A stretch of DNA of 64,000 bases from the NCBI RefSeq assembly GCF_901709675.1, contig NC_051097.1:7854039-7918038 (forward strand), read 5' to 3'. Source of the stretch: Syngnathus acus. Taxonomy: Eukaryota > Chordata > Actinopteri > Syngnathiformes > Syngnathidae. Made by a program: the position numbers and the translations under genes. Within the stretch, counting starts at the first letter, position 1. Each line of letters starts with the position of its first letter. Below the pieces are notes generated by a model. The model was not told where the DNA came from. It worked only from the letters and a program-made list of their open reading frames with translations, and did not search any database. Below are positions 23,496 to 34,782 of the stretch, piece by piece.

Positions 23496-25630
23496 AGGGG
23501 GGCACCAGTGTGTACGTGCCAGTGTCCTTGTGTATTTATTCATCTGCATTTGTGCCTGTCCGTGTGTGTTGGGTCCCACGCAAACAGTAGCAGGTGCTGC
23601 TGACTCGCCGATTCCGTCTCATTGTGACTTTCTGCGGCTGGCTCACAGCTCAGTAATATGTTGATATTGACCTTTTTGGACTGCGTGCCCTCAATAAAGG
23701 CATCGCGTTCATAAATAGACAAGGCCGATTAGTTAAATGGAAAATTACAGATCAAGTGTGTATTGATGCAATTTGCCAGCTATGATGAGTAGGGGCATCG
23801 CGCGACCATGATTCCAAGTACCATAGTTTGAAATTACTAGTGCGGTCACAGATTGAATTGGACTTTGTTCATGACTCCATTTTTTTTTCAGCAACATGTA
23901 ACATAACAATTGTGTTTTAAATGCCAAGGATTTTCCAAGTAGCCCCAATAAATAAATGGATTTTCTATGTAACTGTAGTTGGTCGACTCAGAATATAAAA
24001 AATAAGAAATTCTTGCAAGATAGTCATTACATCCCCCTCGGTAGGATTAAAGTGTGAATTTCCCATTCTGTGTGTGTAATCTGCAAATCTCCGTTTTTGC
24101 TGATAATCCCTCGCAAACTTGTTTTAATCTGTCTGGCATATATGATGCCTGACACCTGTTCGGCAACGAGCACGCTCGAACCCACGGCGAGCATCTCGCC
24201 GCTGCCCCAGTGCGTTTCATGTTGCACGATTCCAACTTTTTCCATAATGTCGGCGCACCAAAGGCGAGTGATGTCACACTTCCAAGGATGCGTTTAGAGA
24301 AAGTAACCACAACCACTAAACACAGTGTAAATGACGTTTTCAACGCAAGTGGGAAGCCAGGGTTGGGTCACATGGTGGAAACACAACTTCCAGATTATCA
24401 CTGGGCCACATCAGATACATTTTGTGTCCTGTCCCAAAATATATTTTTGACGCTGATTTTGTGAATGCTTTTATTTTTGTTGGACCACATCTGGTTTTTC
24501 ATACAGATTTTGGAAACGTGATGTGCTAGAGAAATCAAATCAGTAACGAATATAAAGTCAAACTATCCGTTGCCATGATACAGTACTGGTGTAATATTTA
24601 AACTATTTTAAATGTTTGTATTTCTGTCGATTTAAAAATATTTTTCAGGGTTGTTTGAGTACATCTAGGAGCATTTAGATAATGTTCAGGAAGTATTTGA
24701 GTACATCCAGAAGTGTTTTGTACATGAACACTTTTTGCATTTTAATGATAGTTATTATGACTTCTTTTTTTTTGAGGTGGTGTTCTGTGTTTTGAGAACC
24801 ACCGCTTAAAGCAAAAATGAGATCCGTTTACTCCGACTTTTTTTTTTTCCAATCCCTTGCATACGTTTTGATCCCTCATGGTGTTTGCAGCCATCTAAAT
24901 AAATAGATGAGGGGGGGAAAAAATAGTACAAGATAATATTTGTATTTTACTGAGCTGCATTGAATTGCCACTGGGGCTTAAAGTTTTGAATTTCCAGCAG
25001 CAAAGATCTAAAGGCTTTGTGTGCCTTTTACAACATGGGAGTTAAAGAACCACAAAATGATCAACACAGCAAAGCCACTGTAACCCCTCTCACTCTCTCT
25101 CGCTCTCTCTCACACACACACATGGACACACCCCGAGAACGGCAGGAGCCAATCTGTTGCTCTGGGCTCCATCAAATTTTAAATCACAGCTGCCTCTCCC
25201 GGCCGGATTGGCGTGTTGAAATGTATTCAGTCACTTTACAGCGACGCATGACAACGCTGTCGGGATGCCTACATGGTAACATAGGAGCCCGAAACATCAA
25301 CGGGCTCCACTGGCCCAGAAAGCACACTTCCCCCTGGGCTACGTCTGAGACGCTGGTGGCTAAGTCGGCCTGACAGCTACACGCTTTAAAGGATGCATTC
25401 CCCGTCCGCGCAAAACGTCTCTTTGGCTGCCAATACCTTCAAAAATTGAGCTCATATGGCAATGGTGATGAAAGAAAGATGCGTTAAAAGAAATTGGCCG
25501 TTATGGTCGGCCTTTGGGTTTTATGAGGCGCTAGCGACGTAGTTAGCGAGGGATCAGTAAGGTTACGCGGTGTTATGTACGTCAATGCGTGTGGTGGGAA
25601 TTTAGTCGTTTGAAACCTGCAAAAATTGTT
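23496..25630. other. Noncoding DNA with small hairpin
   Basis: No gene recognised. It contains a CT/CA microsatellite-like tract at about 25085-25125 and a perfect hairpin GGAGCCCG/CGGGCTCC with a 9-nt loop at 25284-25308. Sequence at 24500-24960 is AT-rich with T runs. Open frames here overlap in several frames and none is protein-like. Confidence 0.5.
24644..24719 (+). repeat. Diverged tandem duplication, about 35-bp unit
   Basis: Units at about 24644-24676 and 24685-24719 share TTTGAGTACATC and flanking TTCAGG / AG-AG-TTT words, with about 78% agreement by eye. It is a small diverged local duplication with no known function. Confidence 0.5.
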
Positions 25631-25634
25631 CTTT

Positions 25635-25715
25635 GGTGTGAATGTGAGTGATTGACTGGCGACCAATCCAGGGTGTACAATTGAGACAGACCCCAGCTCT
25701 GAATGGATTTTCAAG
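25635..25715 (+). repeat. Degraded teleost dispersed repeat
   Basis: Contains GTGATTGACTGGCGACCAAT followed by CCAGGGTGTAC, then a degraded CCCCAGCTCTGAATGGATTTT tail. This is the pattern of a very common teleost interspersed repeat (GATTGGCTGGCGACC..., ending near AAATGGATGG). The copy is short and diverged. I recognise the pattern, not the exact family name. Confidence 0.6.
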
Positions 25716-25784
25716 TCACGTTCAATCTCATTTTATTTCTCAGTCAAATTAACGTGGAAAACATTTTCTTGCCCAAAAAAAAAA

Positions 25785-25915
25785 ACAGTAGTGATGCTTT
25801 GATTTGCAACTTGCATTTCAATCATGACCGTGCTTGTAAGTCAAAATATTTGTGAAGAATTGAAATGCCGTTAATCTGTTCTAGCCATTGACCAAAAATT
25901 TCTAAATAAAAAAAA
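25785..25915 (+). mobile_element. Degraded MITE-like repeat, copy 1
   Basis: Begins ACAGTAGTGATGCTTTGATT and contains CTTGTAAGTCAAAATATTTG and GTTAATCTGTTCTAGCC. These match the layout of the repeat at 46201-46375 read on the opposite strand (ATACAGTGGCGCC... ATTAATCTGTTCCAGCCC). Both appear to be copies of a widespread short inverted-terminal-repeat element with ACAGTGGT-type ends. The exact superfamily is uncertain. No coding capacity. Confidence 0.5.
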
Positions 25916-26957
25916 ATAGCACTCTACATCAATGTTATTATTATTTTTAAAAAAAATATATAATTTCATAACAGAATTACATAGACTGCAAATGGATCTA
26001 TTTGTGTATCATGATTTCATTCTTCAATGCTCAAGCAGAAATCAATTTCTTTCCTTCATTCCTGTTTTTTGCCGCTCATCACATTTCGTGAGAAATTCCC
26101 GAGAGGCCTGAGGGAAAGGAAGAATGCCGACCACGAAACATCATTTTACCTTAAAATACATTCCAAAACAACACGTCTAATTCCTCCCACATTAGACAAA
26201 GTATTTGCTGCTGATTCACACACAAGCAGGCTTTGACCACAAATCTTCCTCTTGCATCAGTGGAATTAAGTTGGTGCCCTCTTCTCCAAATTTTCCCATA
26301 TTTGACAAAGGGCCCTTTCCCCTGGCGTCCCAACAAACGACACCATTCACACGCGCCAAATCATGTGAAGCGCTGTAGAAGACATGACCAGCCGCTAACC
26401 TCCGCTCGCTCTGGACTCAAGCGCACCTCGGGAAATCAATGGCGATGACTCAAAAGTCCGCGTAAACAAAAGCCTTAATCCGCCTCTTTTTAACATGATC
26501 CTCGCTGCCTCGCTGTTATTCCCACTTTTCGACTCTTACACGAAGACGTGTAAACACAGACTCAAAGGAGTGGCGTCAGACGTAATAGAAATGATCTGTC
26601 AGTGCCTCTTTGAATGGGACCAAGACAAAATGATGGAAACTATTTACAGCCACCTAAAAACAATCTGCTGGCTTGTGGCTAGCTGAAGTGTTTTCCAGAG
26701 GCAGAAAATGTACTTGGCTTAGCAGTGAACAAAACCAACTTGTCTATGTAGTTAACGTTTTGCTAGGAGCTAGCTAGCGTTTGATTTTTATGCTGTCAAA
26801 GCAGGAGCCAAAAAAATGCCAATTTCACAAATGGTAATAACTGATCTCTATTCCGGCTTTTTTCTTTTTTTTTTAGATGAGACAGAGAATCCGGTGGTTT
26901 GTGGGTTGGCACAAGACAACACATTTTCTCCAAATCTTCCTTTTTATCCTTTCAAAG
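25916..26957. other. Noncoding DNA, no gene recognised
   Basis: AT-rich at 25916-26000, then mixed-complexity sequence. Nothing coding, no RNA gene and no recognisable mobile element before the palindromic hAT remnant. Confidence 0.5.
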
Positions 26958-27012
26958 CACCAGTGGTGGGAAGTAACAACATGGTTGCACTTTGTTACTT
27001 CCCACCAGTGGT
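26958..27012. mobile_element. Near-perfect palindrome made of two hAT termini
   Basis: Left arm CAGTGGTGGGAAGTAACAA (26961-26979) and right arm TTGTTACTTCCCACCAGTG (26992-27010) pair over about 21 bp with one mismatch around a 12-nt loop. The arm is the terminus of a common fish hAT family. The element is therefore reduced to its two inverted ends, about 50 bp in total. No clear 8-bp target duplication is visible, so it may be an internal-deletion remnant or a fold-back product. Confidence 0.65.
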
Positions 27013-28385
27013 GTTTTTGCTGCGCTTTCCCTGCCCGCCTGCCTCCTGCCTTTCTTCCCTGCGCTGTGTTGCTACGTGCGCACGTGTTGCGGTAGAAAAA
27101 GCAGCACTTATTAGGTGTCACGTCGCGTTAGAAGCTGTGACCTGTCAGGGCTCGTCTCGCCACTTATCTGTCACCAGCGGCCTGTTGAGCGTCTGCCGCT
27201 GGATTGAGGCGGCACACCATCACTATGGATATTTACTGCTCAAGCGTGCCCCCCCGACAACAGAGGGGTCAGCCGTCGAGATGACCCCGATTGTCAAATA
27301 ACAACAAAATACAAAGACGATTTACGGGCTTTGAAACCCTCGGGCTTAATGGCCAGACCGCCGTTATCAACAATTAGCATCTAGCTTGAGATGAGACACA
27401 TTTTACAATACTTTTATGAAAAAGAACACAAAACAGACTTAAGAAACTTTTATTGGTACATCCCTAATATACACGCACACAATGCAGTGGCTACTGAGTT
27501 ACTTAGTCGGAAGGGGGGGGGCTTTTGCATCTTAAGGCACAGCTATTAATCATGCTTGCGATGGGCCCTGGAAAAACTGGAATGTGAGATTGTGACAGTG
27601 ATGGAGGTGAGCTGCCAGGTTCGGGCGTCAGGTAGCTGCCACGAAATGTCGATCAGCGCCGCAACACGCCAAAAGGCCCGTGACGCGCCGTGCCGTCCGA
27701 TGGGTTATGAAATCAGGCGGGGATGGCGATGGAGTGACACGAAGCAGAGGCTGTCAAGAGGGAGGAAGAAAAAAAAAATGCAAGGATGGGATGTCAAGTT
27801 CCGTTGGCCGCCCAGACGTGGCGCCGCGATCTTTGCTGAGACAGCTGCGAATGCGCTCACCGCGTGGTGCTGATGTTTTTGTGTGTCACATCAAAGACTG
27901 AGCTGACTGAGTCGGAGCTTAGGAGCTAAAAATGGACCCCTTTCGCCATAAGCGTAGCTAAAGCATTTTTGTGTGTGTATCAAGACGTGATGTTTGAACA
28001 CGCAAGTGGAATAAGAAATTGACTATGCTAATACAGTGGTCTTGAAGACAAAAGAGTTTTAGGCAGACAGTAAAACTGTATCATCACACTGCTGCATCAA
28101 TTGAGCTTGTGCAGGACCATCTAAAAAGAAAAACAATTTAAAATGAAAAAAATTGGGCTGGTACTTTTTTGGACCCATAATGACACCAATGTTTTTAGAC
28201 ATCACTCGCTATGAATCCAAAATAAATCCAGACAATGTATATTTGATCCCTTTCAAGGCTGAAGTTCTTCATCATGATGCTCCTCATCTCCAATTTCTGC
28301 TGTACTTTCTTCTTTTGCCATGATGGTCAGCAGGGTGCACTCGCTTCTTCTTGAAGCCTCCCTAATGAAACCTTATCCATGCATC

Positions 28386-28399
28386 TCGCCCCCTGGTGG
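28386..28399 (-). promoter_or_regulatory. CTCF-like core motif
   Basis: The minus strand reads CCACCAGGGGGCGA, matching 13 of 14 positions of the CTCF core CCASYAGRKGGCRS. It may sit in a repeat remnant, since 'CCCCCTGGTGG' words occur in fish repeats. Occupancy is unknown. Confidence 0.35.
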
Positions 28400-29753
28400 T
28401 TGGCTGACTACTAGATGAGAAACTGTTTTTGTTTTTTTTTTAGACACGCCGCAGAGCCCGCATATGAAATGTAAACATTGCTGACGATCAAATTTATTTA
28501 ATCACGGCAATCAAAATTGTGTTTATAAATATATATATTTTTATATAATTATATATATTGTACAGTTTAACAATTTGTGCTATTGACAAAAGTGACAAAG
28601 AAGGGTTTTTTTTCCTTTTTAAATTTCGCTTTTTAAATAATCAAATATGGTTCCTTGCTTATGTAAGCTCCAGAGAATGAAGTTCATAGAATTACAATTG
28701 TAGAATATGATAGTCTGGACAGTTCTATTCAAATCACACGAAACCACTCTGTCTGAAGAGGCTCTTCAAAATATCCTTTTGTTGAACTGCCAGCCTGCAT
28801 GCATATTTTAACACGCCGTGTAAATAATTTAGACACTTTTATGGCCGGACTCATCCAACTGGTGTTTGGGCTTCTGTTTGCACACACGCAGTCGAAAACG
28901 AGTCGCCGAATGTGAAATGTGACACGGCGCGGCACGTGACGGAGCGGCGTGGCACGTCAGCGGGCGCTGTAAGCAGAGCGCCATGTTTGCGTCGACGCAC
29001 CTTCCTGCTGTCTGTCTTCTGACTCGGCAGCAGAAGGGCTGAAAAAAGGAAGATCTTGTGATGGGTGCGCGAAGAGCGCAACGTTTGGCCTTCATTCACG
29101 ACTCCTGACCGTGACTTCACCCCCTTACCACCTTCAGGGCCAGGATGAGGAAAGAGTGAAAGGAGAAAAAATGACTGACTGCCAGTAAGAGATTATGGTG
29201 CACGGCACGAAGGCCCTGGAGCCATCATTAAACTACTCGCCCATGCCATTGAATAAGGGATGTGTTTTAAATAAACACTAAAGCACATTGTTGGGAAGTC
29301 AGGAAGTACAAATATCTCCCTGCCATTGGATTTTTTTAAGTATTAGTATACAATAAAATGTATTGAATGTTATTGCACTGAAACAAAAACACTCAAAAAG
29401 TGGCATCTTCAAAATGTGTTCTGATTTTTTTTTTTTTTTTGTCTGTGTCCATATGCCATCTTTGTTTTGTAATGAAAGGCGCATATCCCTGCTGGTCTTT
29501 TCATATGTGAACTGTTGTCTCCATGTCAAACAGGCTGAACAAAAGCACAGAGCTCCAGGGTGAATCCGTCTGAGAGACGAGAGTGCTTCATGCGGCCGGA
29601 GTCGGGAGATCAATATTTACAGACACTCCTCTTCTTTAGACAGCATTCATGTCACAACGAACAAACAGGCCCTCCCTGCAAAGGTAATGTCCAACCCGCC
29701 CCCTAACGACGTGCTTTTGCTTACCTCATCTCGCCCCTCTCCCTTCTGCACAG

Positions 29754-29762
29754 AGACAAAAG
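29754..29762 (+). other. Speculative 9-nt microexon candidate
   Basis: A long pyrimidine tract (about 29725-29748) leads to TTCTGCACAG, then nine bases AGACAAAAG, then GTAAAG. A UGC just upstream of the acceptor AG is a known feature of SRRM4-dependent neural microexons, and nine bases would keep the frame. Such a combination can arise by chance once in a few windows of this size. No host gene is visible and the minus strand also has a donor-like word nearby (29720-29729). Confidence 0.12.
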
Positions 29763-30025
29763 GTAAAGGTTGACAAAAGGTGTCTGTGGATCTTTTGAGT
29801 GGCACACAGCGGCCCGCCGGCTGCATTCACCCGGCAATTATCTCCATGCCGACTTAATCCCGCCTGTTAAGTGGCTGGCTAAAAGCATGTGTACACAGAC
29901 ACGCGCGTAAATGGGGGGCCGGAGTGCAAGGTGGCGCGCGCCGTTTATCTGCGAGCGTCGTCGCACACCTGATATATGGCCCGGCCTTACAGGAAGCCAC
30001 TCTACATGACCTTGGCAAAGATTGG

Positions 30026-30026
<1 letters not shown>

Positions 30027-30070
<44 letters not shown>
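30027..30070 (+). repeat. (AC)22 microsatellite
   Basis: Pure AC dinucleotide of 44 bp. The open frames across it are artefacts of the repeat. Confidence 0.97.
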
Positions 30071-30072
<2 letters not shown>

Positions 30073-30237
30073 CTAATGCGGGTTCAAGCATCAGATGTGG
30101 CTACTGTGCTTTCGTCGACTCGTGTCATGCCAATAAAGGCCTAATTGCCATTGACAGGCTTCTAAAACGTTTATAGTACTACTCTAGATTTTTTTGTTCT
30201 AATAAAGATTCATAAATTGGTTCATCTAGTAAGCACT

Positions 30238-30395
30238 ATCTATCCATCTATCTATCTATCCTTTTAGCTAGCCTAAATAGCTTGCTTGCGAGCGAGTTAG
30301 TGAGCTTGTTGGCTAGTTCGCTAGCTATCCAACTATCTATACTGTACTGTATACTGTACGGTACATATGTACTATGCTGTATACAGTGTACAATG
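30238..30395 (+). repeat. CTAT microsatellite and TACTG-rich low-complexity patch
   Basis: Interrupted CTAT units at about 30238-30262 and again near 30325-30340 flank GCTAGC/CTTGC-rich sequence. They are followed by TACTGTACTGTATACTGTAC and related words to about 30395. The patch is internally repetitive and partly self-complementary. Confidence 0.6.
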
Positions 30396-31048
30396 TATTT
30401 CCAAAAATATTCACTAATACGAAACGATAAACTAACCACCTTTGAATAACATTTTAAACTTTGCATTGCTCTTAAATAATAACCTCAGGATGCGGTATAA
30501 TGCAGGTTCTAGGGTATAATGTATAGATTTGCTCATTTATTCTATTGGTTGACCTGGCTCCGCCCACCTCTCACCCAGGGCCAAATCCCTCGTCACCTCA
30601 TCAGTCACCTCCATTGTTTGCTGACATATTTTTTGTTGGTCTGCCAGGTGATAATGACTTGTTTGTACAGGTTTTGTGGCTTGGGTTGTTGGCCTTTGTT
30701 TATATGCTTTATGACACCTGCCAGCCTCACTAGCCCATAAGTCTTTGCGCTTCTCGTTTGGGTCTGAAACTGCTAAAAACTATGAGAAATGGTCACAGAC
30801 AATTAAAAAATAACCACGGACTTTTTTTTTTTTTTGCAGTGCAAAAGGCTGTATAAAAATGACCATTCAAGGATGGCACAAAACCGATGAACAAGACACC
30901 AACAGTAAGTGCAAGAACTCATTTTGTATTTTTTTTTCTCACAACTGTCCTCAAAATCTTTATATTATTGAGGTGATATATTTATCCTGCATATCCTTCC
31001 CAAAAATTATGAGGCCTACTCATGTTGTAGGGCACAACAAAGACATGT

Positions 31049-31062
31049 CTGCCATCTAGTGG
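31049..31062 (-). promoter_or_regulatory. Perfect CTCF-core match
   Basis: The plus strand CTGCCATCTAGTGG reads CCACTAGATGGCAG on the minus strand. This satisfies every position of CCASYAGRKGGCRS. By its degeneracy a perfect match is expected about once per 4 million positions per strand, so a chance hit in 64 kb is unlikely though possible. It could also be carried by a repeat fragment. Confidence 0.45.
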
Positions 31063-33489
31063 TGATTGTTGATATTACAACTTGAAACGCAAGCCTGAAT
31101 CCCCAAAGTTAGATAGAAACAAGCAATCGTCTTGCTACACATCAATTTGATGAAAGAGGTGCCAAATTTCAGCGAACAGAGCATAACAATATTAAGAAAC
31201 ATGACATTGTTTGACTGAAACCCAACCCAGATTCCTTTGGCCTCCAGCCTTTTGATGCGTGCGTGGTCAAAATGAGCAAAAGCCGCCTCCAAACGGAGGT
31301 TTGAGTGAGGTAACTGGAGCCAGTGTGAATGGACTCATTGTTGCTTCGCCTTAATAAGGCGTGACAAGTGAGGCGTGAATAGATTCCCATCATTAGGCCC
31401 CCTAAAAATGCCCATTAGAATCAATGGGCCACACTCCGGTCAGACTTTCTGTCTACCAGCCAGCGTGCCTCCGCGCCCTCCATCCCACCCTCCCTCCTCC
31501 CCCCCTTTAACATGCAGGACACTGGATACAGTTACAGCCACCCAGCTGAGGTGAACTCAAACAAGGCAACTCTATAGCCGCAGCCCTAACACCCGGCGTA
31601 ATGCAGTTGACGCCACGCTTGCGGGAAAAGGGCAACGCGATGAGAGAGGCGGGCGACCTCTATCATGAGTGCTTGTCGGAGCTAACGTGAATAGAAGTCC
31701 TGATGTTTACAAGAAAGCGTGTACGTGTCCACAAGTGTAAGTGTGTAGCAGACAACGGGTCCAGGCAGCCAGCGTGGCTGATAAACTGCAGGGATTAGCA
31801 GCCACTTCTGGAGCCCAAGTGGCCCTATCAATACAGGACCGGGCCCATTGATCTGTTGTCTGGACGGGTGCTGGCGCTAATTCCTGGACCTTGGCTCTGA
31901 GTGCTGCTGGCTGGGGAGCTCGGAGGCGGGGGGTGAGACTGACTGGCTACTAGTGGCGCCATGCGCAGACCCTTCTGGATTTGAGGGCTCAGCGTTTGCC
32001 ATAGAGCAGCTCAAAATAGCAGCCCGACCGCCGCGCGGCTAAGCAGGAGATAGACAAGCGACGTGCTAATGGTAATTTGAAAACACGAATCGTCACGGTC
32101 GGGCTCGTGTCATAAACAAACACTTTGGTTCAAAAGAAGCTTTTTCTAATTAGAACCGATCACTGTGTCAATTGGCGGAATACTTTACATGCTCCGAATT
32201 ATGGCGCTTAAATGACATGCTAAGTCCGCTATGAGAATTACAGAGCTTTGACACGTGGAGTTTATCTGGAATAGAGTAGTCCACATTAACACCTCCTTAA
32301 ACGGCCGTCCCCATGGAAGATACGGAGGGCGGAAGAAGAATTAAAAGCCGAGGCGTCATGAGGGTGGGGGATTATCGGGGTGACATGCTAGCTTGAAGAG
32401 TCAAGCAAAGAAGAACTAGAATAGCACTCACCAAAACTGAACTGCATGTTTTTTTCTTTTTGCCACAAAAAAAACAGCAAAAGACCTTTAAAAAATGATT
32501 TTGAGAAATGGTGACAAGATAATAAAAACAAAATTAAGACAACACCATTAGAATATAATAGATTTACAACAGTGTCCAGGAAAAACAAAACATATGGACA
32601 AATATGGAGTCAAATATTCTTGCTGACAGGTTTTAAAAAATGTTTTTCGGTGCACTTTTCCGATTCCTTGGCATGGTTGTGCTGTTGGTTTGACAGCTGG
32701 TCACAAACAATTTGACTGTTGAACGCCTGACTCAGACCCTGAAAAATTGTTTATGATGGCTCGTAAGACATTTTGACACCAGGGGCTGTTTTGGCGTTTA
32801 TCTGTTGGGGGGGGATGGAATGTTTCTCTCTGCTCACCTCGCTAAGAGTTTATGGCATGTCTTCAGGTATTTCCACAAGATGAATGTAAGCTTTTTGTCA
32901 AGGCGGAAAAAAGGGGGTGAAAAAAAATCTGTTGATGCATTCAAAGGCCGTTTTGTTATTTTGGTTTTGGATGGAAAGGGCGAGAAAAATCCAACTGTGT
33001 GCGGACGCAAACGGATTATCGCCTGACTTGCCAGCTGTCCGTGCAAAATGTAAGATTTCCTGCATCAGTGTGACAGTGACGAATCAGCATGTGATGGGAC
33101 GCCTCTTTGTTGGCCTTTGTGTCCCCTCTTGCCAAGATTTACTGCCTGTTTTTGACAACTTCAAATTGCTAAGAAAACAAATCTTGTCCAAATCTCGTGA
33201 TGCTGAAAAATGTATTTATCTATGATTATTACATTTTTCTTCCTATATACATGAGGTGGATTGTAGCCAAATTCCTGTTTGGTTATATTATATTATCCTA
33301 TTACTACCCAAGAACCCCCCCACCACATTAGTGGGTCATCTTCACCCCTCCATCAACTCTCATCTTTCAGCCCGAACGTCCCCCTTAAAATAACTTTTCA
33401 CCTCCAAAATTCTTTCCAGAGGAAGCCATTACCCTGAGCAGGCGCCCCTCTCAGAGGAAAGCCATTCATATTTGATTGGCGTCTGAGCA

Positions 33490-33640
33490 AAAATGGCAGT
33501 AATGTGCGCCGTAATCGCCACAAGTGTAATCAGGCAGGCTTCTGATGGCTTAACGGCTGGACGCGCACTCCGCTAGTGTGTCAGGAGTGATATTGTATGT
33601 GGCGGCTGGGTCACATTTCCTTTTTTTCTGAAAAGCTCCC
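33490..33640 (+). promoter_or_regulatory. Duplicated noncoding block, copy A
   Basis: Aligns with 34625-34782 in the same orientation. Shared words in order: AAATGGC, TAATGTG, AAATCGC/TAATCGC, ACAAG-GT, ATCAGGC, TGATGG, GCGCACTCC, GTCAGGAGTGA, ATT, GTCAC-TTT, then T-rich and AAAGCT. Identity is roughly 70% by eye over about 140 bp with few gaps. It is not low-complexity, has no transposon termini and no conserved frame. This fits an old tandem duplication of a regulatory element, though two insertions of an unknown repeat cannot be excluded. Confidence 0.5.
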
Positions 33641-34624
33641 TTTTGACTTCTAGACGAGAAGCTCCTTAAGTTCCACTGACATTTGGATCTTGGATTTTGG
33701 TGGATTTTTTTTGTATTTGTTGAACAGGAATACTTTTTCAATGACATATTAAGCAAATAATCCAAGCTAAATATTTATAAAAGATGTAAACATATCATTA
33801 TGATATAATTAAAGAATTGCTGCTTCTTCCGGTGAGCGCATTTTGGCCAACTGAGGCTAGCATAAGACAGACGTACAGAAATTGGTAGAGATGGTCTCTT
33901 AGTAAGCAGAAACAATGTTAGTTGTTCTTCACAGAGGATAAAGACTATATACCTGTGAATATTGTCCTACTGCCTGTCTGCATTTGTTGTTGCCATGTTC
34001 AAATATTCAAAGGGCTTTAATACCAGAGTACTGATCATGCTACTCATTATTAGCCCATCAATAGTGTTTGGCATTTTCTGTTAGCATTAAGCTAAACAGA
34101 CTTTACACGGTGTGGTTGTTTTATACACACACGTAAATGTATTTGTATTATATTTAGTTTGACAGTAAAGTGAAACTGGATTCGGGTTCTCGTTCAAGAA
34201 TTGTTAACTATCTGCCTAACTGTGAGTTGAGATCACTTTTTTTCTTGCAAGTCAAAGCATAAAATGATGACTTTTATCCCGAGAGACTCGTAAATCAGGT
34301 CGTTTGGACGCATCTCAACAATCCACTTTGTAGTAATGCTACATGGTGATATCATGATAGCGTTACTTAGCGTGGTTACAAATGCGTGCTTGCTAGCAAA
34401 ACAGCCTCTAGGACTGCTCGACTCATGTGGCCTTGAGACTTTATGAGCCTTTTAATAACTTCCATCATTGGCATTCGGTTTCGTCACCCAGCCAAGCGAC
34501 ACAGAATTCAACCAACTTTACCCAACTAGCATTTAATAACAGACATTGAGTAGGCCCTCGCTAGCTGGAAGGAAGCAAAGGAAGGATGGAAAGTGGCGAA
34601 GGGGGGGCGGGTGACATCGTCGCT
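33641..34624. other. Spacer between the duplicated blocks
   Basis: AT-rich to mixed sequence with no obvious partner on either side of the two homologous blocks. No gene, RNA or mobile element seen. Because the flanks do not align by eye, either the duplication was short or the flanks have decayed. Confidence 0.5.
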
Positions 34625-34782
34625 GAAATGGCTTTAATGTGTCATGAAATCGCGACAAGCGTGATATCAGGCGGGAAGTTGATGGGCAAACCGTTGAAGC
34701 GCACTCCCTTCACGCGTCAGGAGTGAGATTCCATTTGGCAGCCTCGTCACGTTTTTTTTTTTTGCTTTCGTAAAAAGCTTTT
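34625..34782 (+). promoter_or_regulatory. Duplicated noncoding block, copy B
   Basis: Partner of the block at 33490-33640, about 1.13 kb downstream in the same orientation. The best-preserved parts are GCGCACTCCCTT, GCGTCAGGAGTGAGATT and CGTCACGTTTTT, with CGACAAGCGTGATATCAGGC upstream. Insertions of a few bases separate the copies. There is no conserved reading frame, so constraint, if any, is noncoding. Confidence 0.5.

Larger units (their letters stand above)
27013..33489. other. Noncoding DNA, gene desert texture
   Basis: No gene recognised. Blocks at 27110-27300, 31380-31680 and 31780-31960 look like unique regulatory sequence. AT-rich low complexity lies at about 28500-28560, a T16 run at 29425-29440 and a T-rich run near 30821-30835. 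CTCF-like words, a microexon candidate, an AC microsatellite and a CTAT/TACTG patch are listed separately. Confidence 0.5.

Noticed and set aside
26816-27301. 161-codon open frame on the plus strand
   Set aside because: It runs through the hAT palindrome and low-complexity T runs and has no recognisable domain; it is a chance frame.
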